Shown one piece after another: positions 32,368-42,064 of a stretch of DNA of 49,547 nt. The DNA is from Clostridium sp. (GTDB lineage: Bacteria; Bacillota; Clostridia; Clostridiales; Clostridiaceae). A model generated the notes under the pieces. That model was given only the letters and a program-made list of their open reading frames with translations, was not told the DNA's origin and ran no database searches. Within the stretch, counting starts at the first letter, position 1, and every line of letters begins with the position of its first letter. The DNA lies in NCBI GenBank assembly GCA_031292145.1, contig JARLHR010000141.1, positions 1-49,547 on the forward strand, given 5' to 3'. A program made the translations under genes and the position numbers.

Positions 32368-33567
32368 ATGTATTGTGTTAGAGAAATAACTGAGGATCTT
32401 TATTGGGTTGGTGGCAATGATCGTCGCCTTGCCCTATTTGAAAATGTTCATCCTATTCCAAGAGGTGTTTCCTATAATTCTTATTTACTTTTAGATGAGA
32501 AAACAGTACTTTTTGATACTGTGGACTGGTCAATTTGCCGTCAATTCCTTGAAAATATTAAAGGGGTTCTAGGAAATAGAACTTTAGATTATATGGTAAT
32601 AAATCATATGGAGCCAGATCATGCAGCATGCATTGAAGAAATTGTTCTTCGTTATCCAGCTGTAAAGATTATATGCACTGAAAAAGCGTTCATGTTTATG
32701 CACCAGTTTGGTTTTAACATTGATAAAAATGTAATGCAAGTTAAGGAAGGAGATACTATGTCCTTTGGAAAACATAACGTTGCATTTGTGGCTGCTCCAA
32801 TGGTACATTGGCCAGAAGCTATGGTGACATTTGATACTACTGATGGTGTATTATTTGCTGCTGATGCCTTTGGTTCTTTTGGAGCCTTAGATGGTAAGCT
32901 ATTTAATGATGAAGTGAATTTTGATAGAGATTGGATTGATGATGCCAGAAGGTATTATACAAACATTGTAGGTAAGTATGGCCCACATGTTCAAGCTCTT
33001 TTGAAGAAAGCTGGAGGTCTCGATATTAAGGTTATCTGCCCATTGCATGGACCTGTATGGCGTAATGATTTTGGATACTTTTTAGATAAGTATGATAAGT
33101 GGAGTCGTTATGAACCAGAGGAAAAGGGCGTAATGATAGTTTATGCAACAATGTATGGAAATACAGAGGCTGCTGCCAACGATTTAGCCACAAGGTTGGT
33201 GAAAAAGGGAATGACTAATGTAGTTATGTATGATGTTTCAAAAACTCATGTATCATATTTGATATCCGAGACATTCAAATATAGCCATGTAGTTCTTGCA
33301 ACTGTAACTTACAACCTAAAAATTTATCCACCAATGCTTAACTATATAATGGATATGAAGGCATTAAATCTTCAAAAGCGTACTTTTGCTCTTATAGAAA
33401 ATGGTTCATGGGCTCCTCAATCCGGAAGATTGATGCGTGAACTTTTAGATGAGATGAAAGATATGAATATTTTAGATAATGAAGTGTCAGTGAACTCCAG
33501 TATGAAGGAAAGTGATGCAGATTTAATGGATTCCATTGCTGACAGCATTATTGATTCAATGAAATAA
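32368..33567 (+). CDS. fprA: Flavodiiron protein (A-type flavoprotein, FprA)
   Basis: 399 residues. The metallo-beta-lactamase-like diiron domain has 'INHMEPDHAACIEE' (H-x-E-x-D-H) and further ligands 'AAPMVHWPEAM', 'FAADAFGSFG' and 'CPLHGPVWR'. The flavodoxin domain starts at 'MIVYATMYGNTEAAA' (about residue 252) and binds FMN. These enzymes reduce O2 to water or NO to N2O with electrons from rubredoxin. It follows the rubredoxin-bearing fusion gene, with GGGGG before its ATG, and forms an operon with it. An Fe-S Rrf2 regulator is divergent downstream. Confidence 0.95.
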   Translation: MYCVREITEDLYWVGGNDRRLALFENVHPIPRGVSYNSYLLLDEKTVLFDTVDWSICRQFLENIKGVLGNRTLDYMVINHMEPDHAACIEEIVLRYPAVKIICTEKAFMFMHQFGFNIDKNVMQVKEGDTMSFGKHNVAFVAAPMVHWPEAMVTFDTTDGVLFAADAFGSFGALDGKLFNDEVNFDRDWIDDARRYYTNIVGKYGPHVQALLKKAGGLDIKVICPLHGPVWRNDFGYFLDKYDKWSRYEPEEKGVMIVYATMYGNTEAAANDLATRLVKKGMTNVVMYDVSKTHVSYLISETFKYSHVVLATVTYNLKIYPPMLNYIMDMKALNLQKRTFALIENGSWAPQSGRLMRELLDEMKDMNILDNEVSVNSSMKESDADLMDSIADSIIDSMK

Positions 33568-33604
33568 TTTTAGAAAAATATAAATTTTAGGAATATAAAA
33601 GAAA

Positions 33605-33646
33605 ATAATAGACCAGAATGTTTGTATATTTTGGTCTATTATGTCT
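33605..33646 (+). terminator. Terminator after fprA
   Basis: ATAATAGACCA (33605-33615) and TGGTCTATTAT (33632-33642), loop of 16 nt, short T-run. May act for both strands. Confidence 0.65.
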
Positions 33647-33760
33647 GTTTCTATGATATCGAAAATTTCTGCAAGTTTATCTAAAGTTTCTGGACTCTTT
33701 ATTTTAATTGTAATAAATATAAAAGGCGTTCGCCTCCTATTGTGTTAATTGAATCTAGAA

Positions 33761-34174
33761 TTACCAAGGACTATTCTTAAGTTGTTCAAAGGTTACTTTA
33801 TTTAATTCATTTAGCATTGTATTTTGAATATTACATAGAGCTTTATGTATAGAACAATGACCGGTTTTATGGGCACTACATGCTTCTTTATCATAAACAC
33901 ATCTGTTTATAATAATGGGACCTTGTATAGCTTCAACTACATCCTTTAGGGTTATATTTTTAGGTTCTTTTGTTATTGCATATCCACCGTTAACACCTCT
34001 ATATGATTTTACGATTCCAGCGTGAGTAAGTTTTCTTGTTAACTTTAGTAAAAATCTAAGAGGAATATTCCCTTGTTCTGATAAAGATTTAGCATCTAAT
34101 TTATTGTCTAAACCTTCCTTACATAGCATAAGTATTATTCTAAATGCATAATCAGATTCTTGATTAATATTCAT
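33761..34174 (-). CDS. Rrf2-family regulator with Fe-S cysteines
   Basis: 137 residues with the Rrf2 winged helix ('ESDYAFRIILMLCKEG', 'IPLRFLLKLTRKLTHAGIVKSYRGVNGGY'). Three cysteines in 'RCVYDKEACSAHKTGHC' match the Fe-S-binding loop of NsrR/IscR-type members, which sense NO, O2 or Fe-S status. Lies next to and converging with the fprA operon; it probably regulates that operon, but the shared operator is not identified. Promoter seen at 34214-34242. AAGGAG precedes the ATG. Confidence 0.87.
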   Translation of the reverse strand: MNINQESDYAFRIILMLCKEGLDNKLDAKSLSEQGNIPLRFLLKLTRKLTHAGIVKSYRGVNGGYAITKEPKNITLKDVVEAIQGPIIINRCVYDKEACSAHKTGHCSIHKALCNIQNTMLNELNKVTFEQLKNSPW

Positions 34175-34213
34175 ACATCTTACTCCTTAAAGTACACCTA
34201 TTTAGTATAATTT

Positions 34214-34242
34214 ATAATAGTACAGTTTTATAATCTTGTCAA
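34214..34242 (-). promoter_or_regulatory. Sigma-A promoter of the Rrf2 gene
   Basis: Minus-strand TTGACA (34237-34242) and TATTAT (34214-34219) with a 17-bp spacer. A palindromic ACTGTACTATTATAA-type stretch overlaps the -10 and may be the autoregulatory site. Confidence 0.7.
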
Positions 34243-34433
34243 CATTTTGTTATTACAATTGTTAGTTATGTATTTACATCAACCTTACGTATAGCTTGTA
34301 GCGGGAACATGTTTACAAAATGTAATAATAGATATTTAAATTATAAAAACAAGTCCCAAATTAATTTTTTTAACATAATAATTATATGACGAATATTATA
34401 TAAATAAGAATAATTTATTTGGGGTGAGTATTT

Positions 34434-35321
34434 ATGTTTGGTGCTTTAATAACAATGCTTACTGGAATCCGAATAATAAAAAATATAAATAAAGATGGTT
34501 TAGAAAGTGTAGATGGAGACAATATCATAGAAAAAGGAATAGCGCTTGCAGGTTATGCTTATGATGCTGAGCAAGATATATTTTACTGTAGTATGAATTC
34601 ATGGCAAAGAAATATGGGATATAGTCACTTGTATGATGAATCAATGGCTTTATTTGGAATGATTGTAGATTGTGAGCCAATTTACTTTGAATATAATAAT
34701 AAAATGTGGTTAATTGAATTGTGGAAAGGACAATATGATTTAAATACTGGATGTGAGGTGGGAATATACACAGCTGATAAACCAAATTTAAATGTTCCTG
34801 AAATATATAAGTATATGTTTTACAATTGTGCAAGTGATGAAGAACGTCTAACAATGTCTTTTACTTTAAAAAAGAATGGTAAAAATCTTTTTTCAAGAGA
34901 TGAGAAGCATTGGTGGTTAGCAGGTTTTAAACTTGGGGAGTATTCAGAACCTTCAGAGCTTACAATGAATTTAAATATTACCTTAAAAAATAGTATCATG
35001 TGTCATGCATTCATAGAAGGATTAATAAATGCAGGATATTCAGAAGATGAGATTATTGTAAATGGAAATAATGTAGGGTTAACGTTTGATGAACCACGAA
35101 CACCACAACCAACTACACGAACAGAGAAAAGTGATAAAATGATACAAAAGAAGAATGAATTATTATGTGATAGTTATAATGATATTATTGAAATATATGA
35201 TAAAATTGATGATAAAATAGATGTAATTAAAAATCAAGCTCCTGATATTTACCAAGAAATAATGGAGAAAGCAACCTTAATAAGATATTTGAGAAATATG
35301 AAGGATTCTGGAATCTTATAA
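34434..35321 (+). CDS. DUF4474-domain protein
   Basis: 295 residues. Core motifs of the DUF4474 family: 'ALAGYAYDAEQDIFYCSMNSWQRNMGYSHLY' region, 'CEPIYFEYNNKMWLIELWKG' and 'GCEVGIYTAD' (about residues 40-125), then 'WWLAGFKLGEYSEPSELTM'. The last 50 residues form a coiled coil. No membrane segment except possibly the first hydrophobic residues. Function of the family is unknown. GGGGTG precedes the ATG. Confidence 0.75.
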   Translation: MFGALITMLTGIRIIKNINKDGLESVDGDNIIEKGIALAGYAYDAEQDIFYCSMNSWQRNMGYSHLYDESMALFGMIVDCEPIYFEYNNKMWLIELWKGQYDLNTGCEVGIYTADKPNLNVPEIYKYMFYNCASDEERLTMSFTLKKNGKNLFSRDEKHWWLAGFKLGEYSEPSELTMNLNITLKNSIMCHAFIEGLINAGYSEDEIIVNGNNVGLTFDEPRTPQPTTRTEKSDKMIQKKNELLCDSYNDIIEIYDKIDDKIDVIKNQAPDIYQEIMEKATLIRYLRNMKDSGIL

Positions 35322-35438
35322 ATAAAAATATATGAGATAATGTGGCTGCTGCAAATTGATTAAAATTTAATCGGAGTGATGCTCATTTTGGGTTCAAAGT
35401 AAAGAATCTCTAAATAATGGTAAATTTTTTATATTTTT

Positions 35439-35475
35439 GGAAGTAGAATGAATAGAATTCTACTTCCTTGTTTTT
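35439..35475 (+). terminator. Terminator after the DUF4474 gene
   Basis: GGAAGTAGAAT (35439-35449) and ATTCTACTTCC (35457-35467) form a perfect 11-bp stem, followed by TTGTTTTT. Confidence 0.85.
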
Positions 35476-35528
35476 AGTTATAACAATTATATTTATGACT
35501 AGAATAATGTAGTTATGAAATTGGAATA

Positions 35529-35660
35529 ATGCCTTATGAAAACACGTGTTTAGTATTTCCAGTTGGATGGAATGACAATATTAATATTATTAAAAATAAG
35601 TTAAAAAATACGGGAATATTTAAAATATATTTAGTTTTACCAACAATATTCGATAAATAA
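35529..35660 (+). CDS. Possible 43-residue protein
   Basis: ATG at 35529 reads MPYENTCLVFPVGWNDNINI... with a plausible alpha/beta composition, but no clear ribosome binding site precedes it. It may be a remnant of a longer gene or noise. Confidence 0.2.
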   Translation: MPYENTCLVFPVGWNDNINIIKNKLKNTGIFKIYLVLPTIFDK

Positions 35661-35723
35661 ATCAAATATATATATTAAATTATTATAATATATGTTAAAA
35701 AATGATTAAGAGGAGAAAGAATT

Positions 35724-37694
35724 ATGTTTAAACATTTAAAGTTAGGAACGAAAGTAATATCTTTGCTTATAATTCTTGTTATATTATCTGTGTCGGTAAT
35801 AGGAGTAATTTCAACTAATGCCCAAGTTTCTGTAATTAGTAATAACTTGGCTTATACAACAACGGAATTATCAACAGGATTAAGTGAGAAGATAAATGGA
35901 TTTTTAGTTGAACATATTTCAGTATTGGAATCTATAGCAGAAACTAATGATTTGAAATTATATAATACTGAAAATCAAAATAGGTTACTTAAAGAAATAA
36001 ATCAGAAGCATTCAGATTTTGCCACTATATTTGTAACAGATATTACTGGGCAGCAGGTAGCAAAATCAGATGATACCGAACTCACTAATAATTCGGACAG
36101 AGATTATTTTAAAGCAGTAATATCAAAGAAAAAAACAGTTGTTAGTGATGTTTTAATTTCGAAAACAACAGGAAAACCAGCAGTAGTTATTGCTGTGCCT
36201 ATCTTTAATGCTAAAAATGAATTACAAGGAATCTTAGGAGCAACTTTAGATTTAAGTTCACTGGAGGACATGAGAAATAAAATTACACTTGGACAAACAG
36301 GATATGCTTTCATTACTGATACTCAAGGTCAAATTTTAGCTCATCCTGATGCAAAAATGGCTGGAGATAGAACGAATGTTTCAGATATGGAGATTGTTAA
36401 GAAAGCATTAGCTGGGGAATCAGGGGCACAATCATATGAATATCAAGGAAATCAATCCTTTGGAAGTTATACAAATGTACCAATCACTGGATGGACAGTT
36501 GTTGTTACACAAAGTCAAAATGAGGCATATTCTTCTATTACTAATACTAAGATAAAAATGATTGGTATAGCAGTATTTATTTTAATTATTACTATTATAA
36601 TTGGAGCTATTTTATCAAAAAGCATGATAAAACCACTAGTAATTTTAAAAGAAGCCGCAAAGGAATTAGCTCAAGGAAATTTATCATATGAGTTTAAAGT
36701 AAATATAGGTGGAGAGATAGGGGAACTAGCTGAATCATTTATAGATATGAGAGAAAGTTTAAAGAGTTTAGCTAAGCAAATTTCTTCAGCAGCTGATAAT
36801 GTGACAGCATCATCAAAAGATGTATTAGATTCATCAAAACAAGCAGAAATTGTAGCTGGTCAAATTGCTGAAACAACAACTCAATTAGCATTGGGAGGAG
36901 ATGAACAAGCAAGGAGTGTTCAAAATACCTTAGATTCCATGAATAAAATTGTTGAATCTATTGAGGAAATTGCAAGTAGCAGTAGCCATTCCTTTGAATC
37001 ATCAATCAAAGCTGAGGAATTAGTTAAATCTGGAGTTAAAATTGTGGATATACAAAATATAAAGATGCAAGAAAGCACTAATGCAGTTGAAGAAGTATCA
37101 CAAGTTATTTTTACATTAAATGATAAGACAATTCAAATTGGACAAATTATACAAGTAATTGAGAGGATAGCTGAACAAACAAATTTGTTAGCATTGAATG
37201 CTGCTATTGAAGCTGCAAGAGCAGGTGAACAAGGGAAAGGATTTGCTGTTGTTGCAGATCAAGTTAGAAAGCTTGCAGAAGAGTCACAATCATCAATTGG
37301 GAAGATTCAAACAATTATTAAAGATATTCAAAATACAACTAACATAGCAGTTAACAGTGCTAAAAATGCTAATGATACTATTAATGACCAAAATGAATCA
37401 GTACAAAATACTTCTAATATATTTAATGATATTTTGAAAAATGTAAATTTGATAGCAATGGAAATTCAAGATATTTCAAGTTCTACAGATGGGGTAAAGC
37501 ATGCAGGTGAAAATATTCAACAAGACATGGAAAGAATTTTAGCTGTATCAGAACAAACTGCTGCAAGTACCGAAGAAGTAACAGCTTCTACAGAAGAGCA
37601 AGCAACTTATAGCGAGAACATTGTAAATGAAGTTGAAAAGTTAAGTGTGTTAGCTGAAGAATTAAAAAATTGTATTACAAGATTTAAGATTTAG
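35724..37694 (+). CDS. Methyl-accepting chemotaxis protein (dCache sensor)
   Basis: 656 residues: a membrane helix near residues 12-32, an external dCache sensor (about 40-270, with '[25 protein letters not shown]' region and a second lobe near '[20 protein letters not shown]'), a second helix near 280-300, HAMP, and a methyl-accepting hairpin with the conserved tip '[20 protein letters not shown]'. It signals to CheA/CheW. No CheR-docking pentapeptide at the end. GAGGAG precedes the ATG. Ligand unknown; Cache sensors often bind amino acids or organic acids. Confidence 0.92.
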   Translation: MFKHLKLGTKVISLLIILVILSVSVIGVISTNAQVSVISNNLAYTTTELSTGLSEKINGFLVEHISVLESIAETNDLKLYNTENQNRLLKEINQKHSDFATIFVTDITGQQVAKSDDTELTNNSDRDYFKAVISKKKTVVSDVLISKTTGKPAVVIAVPIFNAKNELQGILGATLDLSSLEDMRNKITLGQTGYAFITDTQGQILAHPDAKMAGDRTNVSDMEIVKKALAGESGAQSYEYQGNQSFGSYTNVPITGWTVVVTQSQNEAYSSITNTKIKMIGIAVFILIITIIIGAILSKSMIKPLVILKEAAKELAQGNLSYEFKVNIGGEIGELAESFIDMRESLKSLAKQISSAADNVTASSKDVLDSSKQAEIVAGQIAETTTQLALGGDEQARSVQNTLDSMNKIVESIEEIASSSSHSFESSIKAEELVKSGVKIVDIQNIKMQESTNAVEEVSQVIFTLNDKTIQIGQIIQVIERIAEQTNLLALNAAIEAARAGEQGKGFAVVADQVRKLAEESQSSIGKIQTIIKDIQNTTNIAVNSAKNANDTINDQNESVQNTSNIFNDILKNVNLIAMEIQDISSSTDGVKHAGENIQQDMERILAVSEQTAASTEEVTASTEEQATYSENIVNEVEKLSVLAEELKNCITRFKI

Positions 37695-37700
37695 TATATG

Positions 37701-37737
37701 GAAAGGGGAGTTCACTTAAAAGTGGATTCTCCTTTTC
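37701..37737 (+). terminator. Terminator after the chemoreceptor gene
   Basis: GAAAGGGGAGTTCACTT and AAGTGGATTCTCCTTTTC pair with one internal mismatch zone around a 2-nt A loop; the T-run is inside the 3' arm and tail. Confidence 0.7.
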
Positions 37738-37787
37738 AACTTTAAGGATGAACTTTAAAACATCCCTTTTTTATGGCAAGAAATATT

Positions 37788-39923
37788 TTAGCTAAATAAT
37801 GCTACAAATACTAATGTCAAAGTACTAACAAGCTTTATTAACACATGAAGTGATGGACCAGCAGTATCTTTAAATGGATCACCAACTGTATCACCAACTA
37901 CACTAGCTTTGTGGGCTTCCGAATTTTTGCCACCATGTTCACCTAACTCTATGAGCTTTTTGGCATTATCCCATGCACCACCGCCATTATTTAAGAAAAG
38001 AGCCATAATGACACCAGAAATTGTAGTTATCATTAAAAAGCTAGCAGCAGCTTCTTTACCTAAAAGAATTCCAACTATTACGGGAGTGCATATTACTATT
38101 ATTCCTGGAAGTATCATTTCTTTTAGTGCTCCTTTTGTAACTATATCAACACAACGAGCATAATCGGGTTTTGATTTTCCTTCCATTATGCCAGGAATTT
38201 CTTTGAATTGTTGTCTAACTTCAAGTATTACATATTGAGCAGCTTTACCAACAGCTCTAATTGCTGTTGAACTAAATAAGAACACTATCATAGCACCTAT
38301 AAAACCACCAATAAATACTTCTGGTTTTCCTATATCAACTGAAAACCAAGAATCTAAAGGCTTGCCCAATATTCTCTTAACTTCATCTAAGTATGCAGAG
38401 AATAATAAAAATGTTGCTAAAGCAGCTGAGCCTACTGCATATCCTTTTGTTAATGCCTTTGTTGTATTACCACAAGCATCTAATCTATCAGTTACATTTC
38501 TAATTTCTTCAGGAGCTCCAGACATCTCTGTAATTCCACCTGCATTATCAGTTATAGGACCAAAGGTATCCATAGCAAGAATATAAGTACATGTTGAGAG
38601 CATTCCCATAGTAGCAATTGCTGTACCATATAAGCCTGCATTTGAAACACCAGGTAGGGCTAATTCACTTAACTTGTAAGATATAAATATGCAAATTGAT
38701 ATGAATACTACAGGTAATGCAGTTGATTCCATGCCAACTGATAATCCAGTTATTATGTTAGTCCCAGCTCCAGTCTTAGAAGATTCAGCTATTTCTTTTA
38801 CAGGTTTATGAGTTATTGAAGTATAGTAATCAGTTAAAACTACAAATGCATAACTAAGTAGTACACCAGCAACGGCACATCCATATAAATAAATAGAATT
38901 TACCTTTCCACCTGTTAGGAGTGAACCACTTAACATATTGTTAACTACAAAAAATAGAATGACTAAGTTTATTATAGAAGTTATAACAAACCCACCTTTT
39001 AAAGCCTTCATAGGATCATCAGTATTATTTTTTACTTTAACAACAAAGATGCCAATTATAGAAGCTATAATACCAAAAGCACGTGCGACAAGCGGAAATA
39101 AGATACCCTTCCATCCGAAGATAGGATAGAGTCCAACACCGAGAATCATAGCACCAACATTTTCAGCGGCTGTGGATTCAAAAAGGTCAGCTCCTCTACC
39201 AGCACAATCACCAACATTATCGCCAACAAGATCAGCAATAACTGCAGGATTTCTTGGATCGTCTTCTGGAATGCCAGCTTCAACCTTTCCAACAAGATCA
39301 GCACCAACATCAGCTGCTTTTGTATATATACCGCCGCCAAGTTGAGCAAAAAGCGCAACGAAAGATGCACCAAAACCAAAACCAACTAAAAGTGATGGAG
39401 CTTCTTTTATAAGAGTATCGTCACCAGAACTACCTCCATATAAGAGGAATAAAGTAGCAACACCCAATAGAGATAACGATGTAACAGCTAGTCCAGTAAC
39501 TGCACCTCCCTTTAAAGCTATTTGAAGAGCGTTGTTCAATCCTTTTTTTGCGCCAGCAGCAGCTCTTATGTTTGAATTAACGGCCATATACATACCGATA
39601 TAACCTGATAAGGCAGAGCAAAATGCACCTGTTATAAACGCTATGCCAGTATGAAATGAAATTGATATAGCTACTCCAGAGCCTTTTGATGTATTACCAA
39701 AATAATTTGATAATATAATTAAAAATAAAGCTACAATAGATAAAATAGAGATAGTTTTATATTGTCTTTTAATGAACGCCATAGCACCTTCCTTAATGTA
39801 AGTTGATATTTCTTGCATTTGGCTAGTGCCTTTATCTTGAGCAAATGTGTACTTTACTAAGTAGACGATTACCATAAGTGAAATAATGATAACACTATAA
39901 ATAAGTATAAAATATGGTACCAT
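37788..39923 (-). CDS. hppA: Membrane pyrophosphatase, H+-pumping, K+-independent type
   Basis: 711 residues with about 16 membrane helices. The acidic substrate motifs are 'DVGADLVGKVEAGIPEDDPR' and 'DNVGDCAGRGADLFES', and the C-terminal 'GDTVGDPFKDTAGPS'. It couples pyrophosphate hydrolysis to ion pumping. In 'DACGNTTKALTKGYA' the residue after NTT is Lys; K+-independent H+-pumps have Lys here while K+-dependent ones have Ala, so this is inferred to be a K+-independent proton pump. AAGGAG precedes the ATG on the minus strand. Confidence 0.94.
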   Translation of the reverse strand: MVPYFILIYSVIIISLMVIVYLVKYTFAQDKGTSQMQEISTYIKEGAMAFIKRQYKTISILSIVALFLIILSNYFGNTSKGSGVAISISFHTGIAFITGAFCSALSGYIGMYMAVNSNIRAAAGAKKGLNNALQIALKGGAVTGLAVTSLSLLGVATLFLLYGGSSGDDTLIKEAPSLLVGFGFGASFVALFAQLGGGIYTKAADVGADLVGKVEAGIPEDDPRNPAVIADLVGDNVGDCAGRGADLFESTAAENVGAMILGVGLYPIFGWKGILFPLVARAFGIIASIIGIFVVKVKNNTDDPMKALKGGFVITSIINLVILFFVVNNMLSGSLLTGGKVNSIYLYGCAVAGVLLSYAFVVLTDYYTSITHKPVKEIAESSKTGAGTNIITGLSVGMESTALPVVFISICIFISYKLSELALPGVSNAGLYGTAIATMGMLSTCTYILAMDTFGPITDNAGGITEMSGAPEEIRNVTDRLDACGNTTKALTKGYAVGSAALATFLLFSAYLDEVKRILGKPLDSWFSVDIGKPEVFIGGFIGAMIVFLFSSTAIRAVGKAAQYVILEVRQQFKEIPGIMEGKSKPDYARCVDIVTKGALKEMILPGIIVICTPVIVGILLGKEAAASFLMITTISGVIMALFLNNGGGAWDNAKKLIELGEHGGKNSEAHKASVVGDTVGDPFKDTAGPSLHVLIKLVSTLTLVFVALFS

Positions 39924-40054
39924 TCAAAACATCTCCTTTATTTTTAAATAGAAAAATATTCTACCCTTATATTATATAATAAAATATTCAGAATATTACA
40001 AAAGTTCTTTGTTTTTCCACGGTATAGATAATAAAATAAAAGAGAAGAGAGAAA

Positions 40055-40094
40055 TAGATATCTATAGAGGTTTTGGTGAGTCTATAGATATCTA
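40055..40094 (-). terminator. 14-bp hairpin, probable terminator of the small gene
   Basis: Perfect inverted repeat with 14-bp arms, TAGATATCTATAGA (40055-40068) and its complement (40081-40094), loop 12 nt. On the minus strand it is followed by a T/C-rich run. It lies between the 49-residue gene and hppA. Confidence 0.6.
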
Positions 40095-40198
40095 CTTTAT
40101 TAAAGCATATTAAATAATGGCAAGTTAACAGGTCAGTTTATTTTAGCCTTAATATAAATTTGCATAGGCTATATTTCGATATGAATTCTATACTGTAT

Positions 40199-40348
40199 TT
40201 AAAATTTAGGGTTTATTTCATCTCTTTGAATTCTTTTTAAATCTTTTAATCTTAGGTGAGTTTTTTCCATTATAGTATCCCAAGGTTCACCATCAATCAT
40301 CATTTTTTTAGCCTTATCATGTAAGGAACTATTCTTTTCATCATTCAT
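40199..40348 (-). CDS. 49-residue protein
   Basis: A short frame with a strong AGGAGG 7-8 nt before its ATG. It encodes a charged helical protein containing 'MMIDGEPWDTIMEKTHLRLK' with a helix-turn-helix-like look, ending KRIQRDEINPKF. Ribosome binding site and codon use make a real gene likely. A helix-turn-helix role is speculative. Confidence 0.65.
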   Translation of the reverse strand: MNDEKNSSLHDKAKKMMIDGEPWDTIMEKTHLRLKDLKRIQRDEINPKF

Positions 40349-40502
40349 AAACTATAACCTCCTATTAATATTTTTATATAAATTTAGTTTATCATTAAAT
40401 AAAATATATATTCATTTAAAGTCATATATCGTTGTCTTGTAATTAATGCAAGTTATAATAGTGATTCTAATGGTAGGAATTAATTAACTATTACAAGTAT
40501 TT

Positions 40503-41150
40503 TTGGATAGGCTATTAATTAATGAATTTCTTGGAATTGAAAATCATATAAAAAGTCAGGTAGATAAGATGCAAAAGATAGATAGTGATGTAAATGGTGT
40601 ATATGTAACATTTGAATCAACATTTTCATCTACATCTGAGATTGCTATCTCATCTGAAGAACAATATAAAATAACAGAAAATACTTTTGAAAGATTAAGT
40701 AATCTTAATAATATGAATAAGGATATAAAAAAACATATAGCTTCATTCATAAAGAATTACAAAATAGACAGTGAAAAGCAGAACTATATTAATAATGGAA
40801 TTGCTACATTAAAACAAATAGCTGCTAACTCAGTACTTAAGACTATGGAATATTCAAAGACTACACCAATATTAATGAAGCAGATAAATAAATATCCATA
40901 CTTTGAGTTGCTTGCGTTAATGCAAAAGGATGGGTTACGTAAGGCTATTACATTAAATTATTTAGAGGAAGAGGTGTATGTTAATTTTGCACATAGACCA
41001 TATTTTAAAGAAGCAATTGCTGGTAATGACTTTATTTCTGAACCATACATCTCTGTTGATACAAACAACTATTGTATTGCAATGTCGGTACCTGTAAAAA
41101 ATAATGATGGTGAAATATTTGGCATATTAATGGCAGATTTAAAGTTATAA
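40503..41150 (+). pseudogene. 5'-truncated chemoreceptor-like protein with PDC/Cache end
   Basis: About 215 residues. The first part resembles the helical signalling region of soluble chemoreceptors but lacks the conserved tip. The C-terminal 110 residues are a Cache/PDC-type sensor ('RPYFKEAIAGNDFISEPYIS', 'SVPVKNNDGEIFGILMADL'). The frame opens at a TTG with no ribosome binding site, and an in-frame stop lies six codons before. An internal start at ATG 40570 is possible. I read it as a gene that lost its 5' half, less likely a short intact protein. Confidence 0.55.
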
Positions 41151-41294
41151 ATAAGTTTAAAAAGTATATTAGTAAAGATATAAATTATTATAATTAATAA
41201 TTTAACATAAACAATATGACAATTAATGATAATGCAATTAAAGTGGTAGGGATTGTTATATTAATACTAAGATTTAGTAAGCATAATGTATTAA

Positions 41295-41335
41295 AAAGGC
41301 TGATAAATAAATCAGAAATTTATTTATCAGCCTTT
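41295..41335 (-). terminator. Terminator of the liv operon
   Basis: Perfect 18-bp stem (41295-41312 and 41318-41335) with a 5-nt loop, starting AAAGGCTGATAAAT. On the minus strand it is followed by TTTTTAATAC. Confidence 0.9.
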
Positions 41336-41357
41336 AAATATGTGCAACTTAAATTAT

Positions 41358-42062
41358 TTATTCACCAAGATAAGCACTCTTAATGCTTTCGTCATTAAGA
41401 AGTTCCTTTGCATTTCCAGACTTCACTATATTACCAGTTTCAAGAACATAAGCTCTATGTGCAATAGCAAGTGCCATATTAGCATTTTGCTCAACTAGAA
41501 GTATAGTTGTACCTGCCTTGTTGATTTCAACAATTGTATCAAAGATATCTTTAACAACAAGAGGTGCAAGCCCCATTGATGGTTCATCTAATATAAGCAT
41601 TTCCGGTCTATTCATTAATGCTCTACCTATTGCAAGCATTTGTTGTTCACCACCAGAAAGAGTTCCGGCTTGTTGCTTTAATCTTTCTTTTAATCTTGGA
41701 AATTTAGCAAATACCATTTCCATGTCTTGCTTTATTCCAGCTTTATCATTTCTTAAATAAGCACCTAATTCCAGATTTTCTAAAACTGTTAATTGAGGAA
41801 AAACTCTTCTTCCTTCTGGAACATGAGAAAGACCTAAAGTAACTATCTTATTAGCAGGGATCTTATTTAACTCTGAATTTTTAAAAGTAACTGTACCAGA
41901 TTTTATTGGTTCTAATCCTGATATAGCTCTAAGGGTAGAAGTCTTACCAGCACCATTAGCTCCTATTAGTGTAACTATTTCACCTTGTTTTACCTCAAGG
42001 GAAATATCCTTTAATGCATGAATTACACCATAATATAGATTTATATTATCTACTTTTAACAT
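41358..42062 (-). CDS. livF: Branched-chain amino-acid ABC transporter ATPase LivF
   Basis: 234 residues: Walker A 'LIGANGAGKTSTLRAI', signature 'LSGGEQQMLAIGRALM', Walker B 'MLILDEPSMGLAP'. With LivG it energises uptake of leucine, isoleucine and valine (or a related amide). Last gene of the five-gene operon livJ-H-M-G-F; AGGGGG precedes the ATG, 2 bp after livG. Confidence 0.95.
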   Translation of the reverse strand: MLKVDNINLYYGVIHALKDISLEVKQGEIVTLIGANGAGKTSTLRAISGLEPIKSGTVTFKNSELNKIPANKIVTLGLSHVPEGRRVFPQLTVLENLELGAYLRNDKAGIKQDMEMVFAKFPRLKERLKQQAGTLSGGEQQMLAIGRALMNRPEMLILDEPSMGLAPLVVKDIFDTIVEINKAGTTILLVEQNANMALAIAHRAYVLETGNIVKSGNAKELLNDESIKSAYLGE

Positions 42063-42064
42063 CT

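Larger units (their letters stand above)
35322..35723. other. 400-bp intergenic region with terminator and a possible tiny frame
   Basis: Contains the terminator for the DUF4474 gene (35439-35475) and a 43-residue reading frame at 35529-35660. Otherwise plain AT-rich DNA. Confidence 0.55.
39924..40502. other. Intergenic region holding a small gene and a hairpin
   Basis: Contains the 49-residue gene at 40199-40348 (minus strand) and the hairpin at 40055-40094. The 150 bp before 40503 are AT-rich without a clear promoter or ribosome binding site. Confidence 0.55.
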
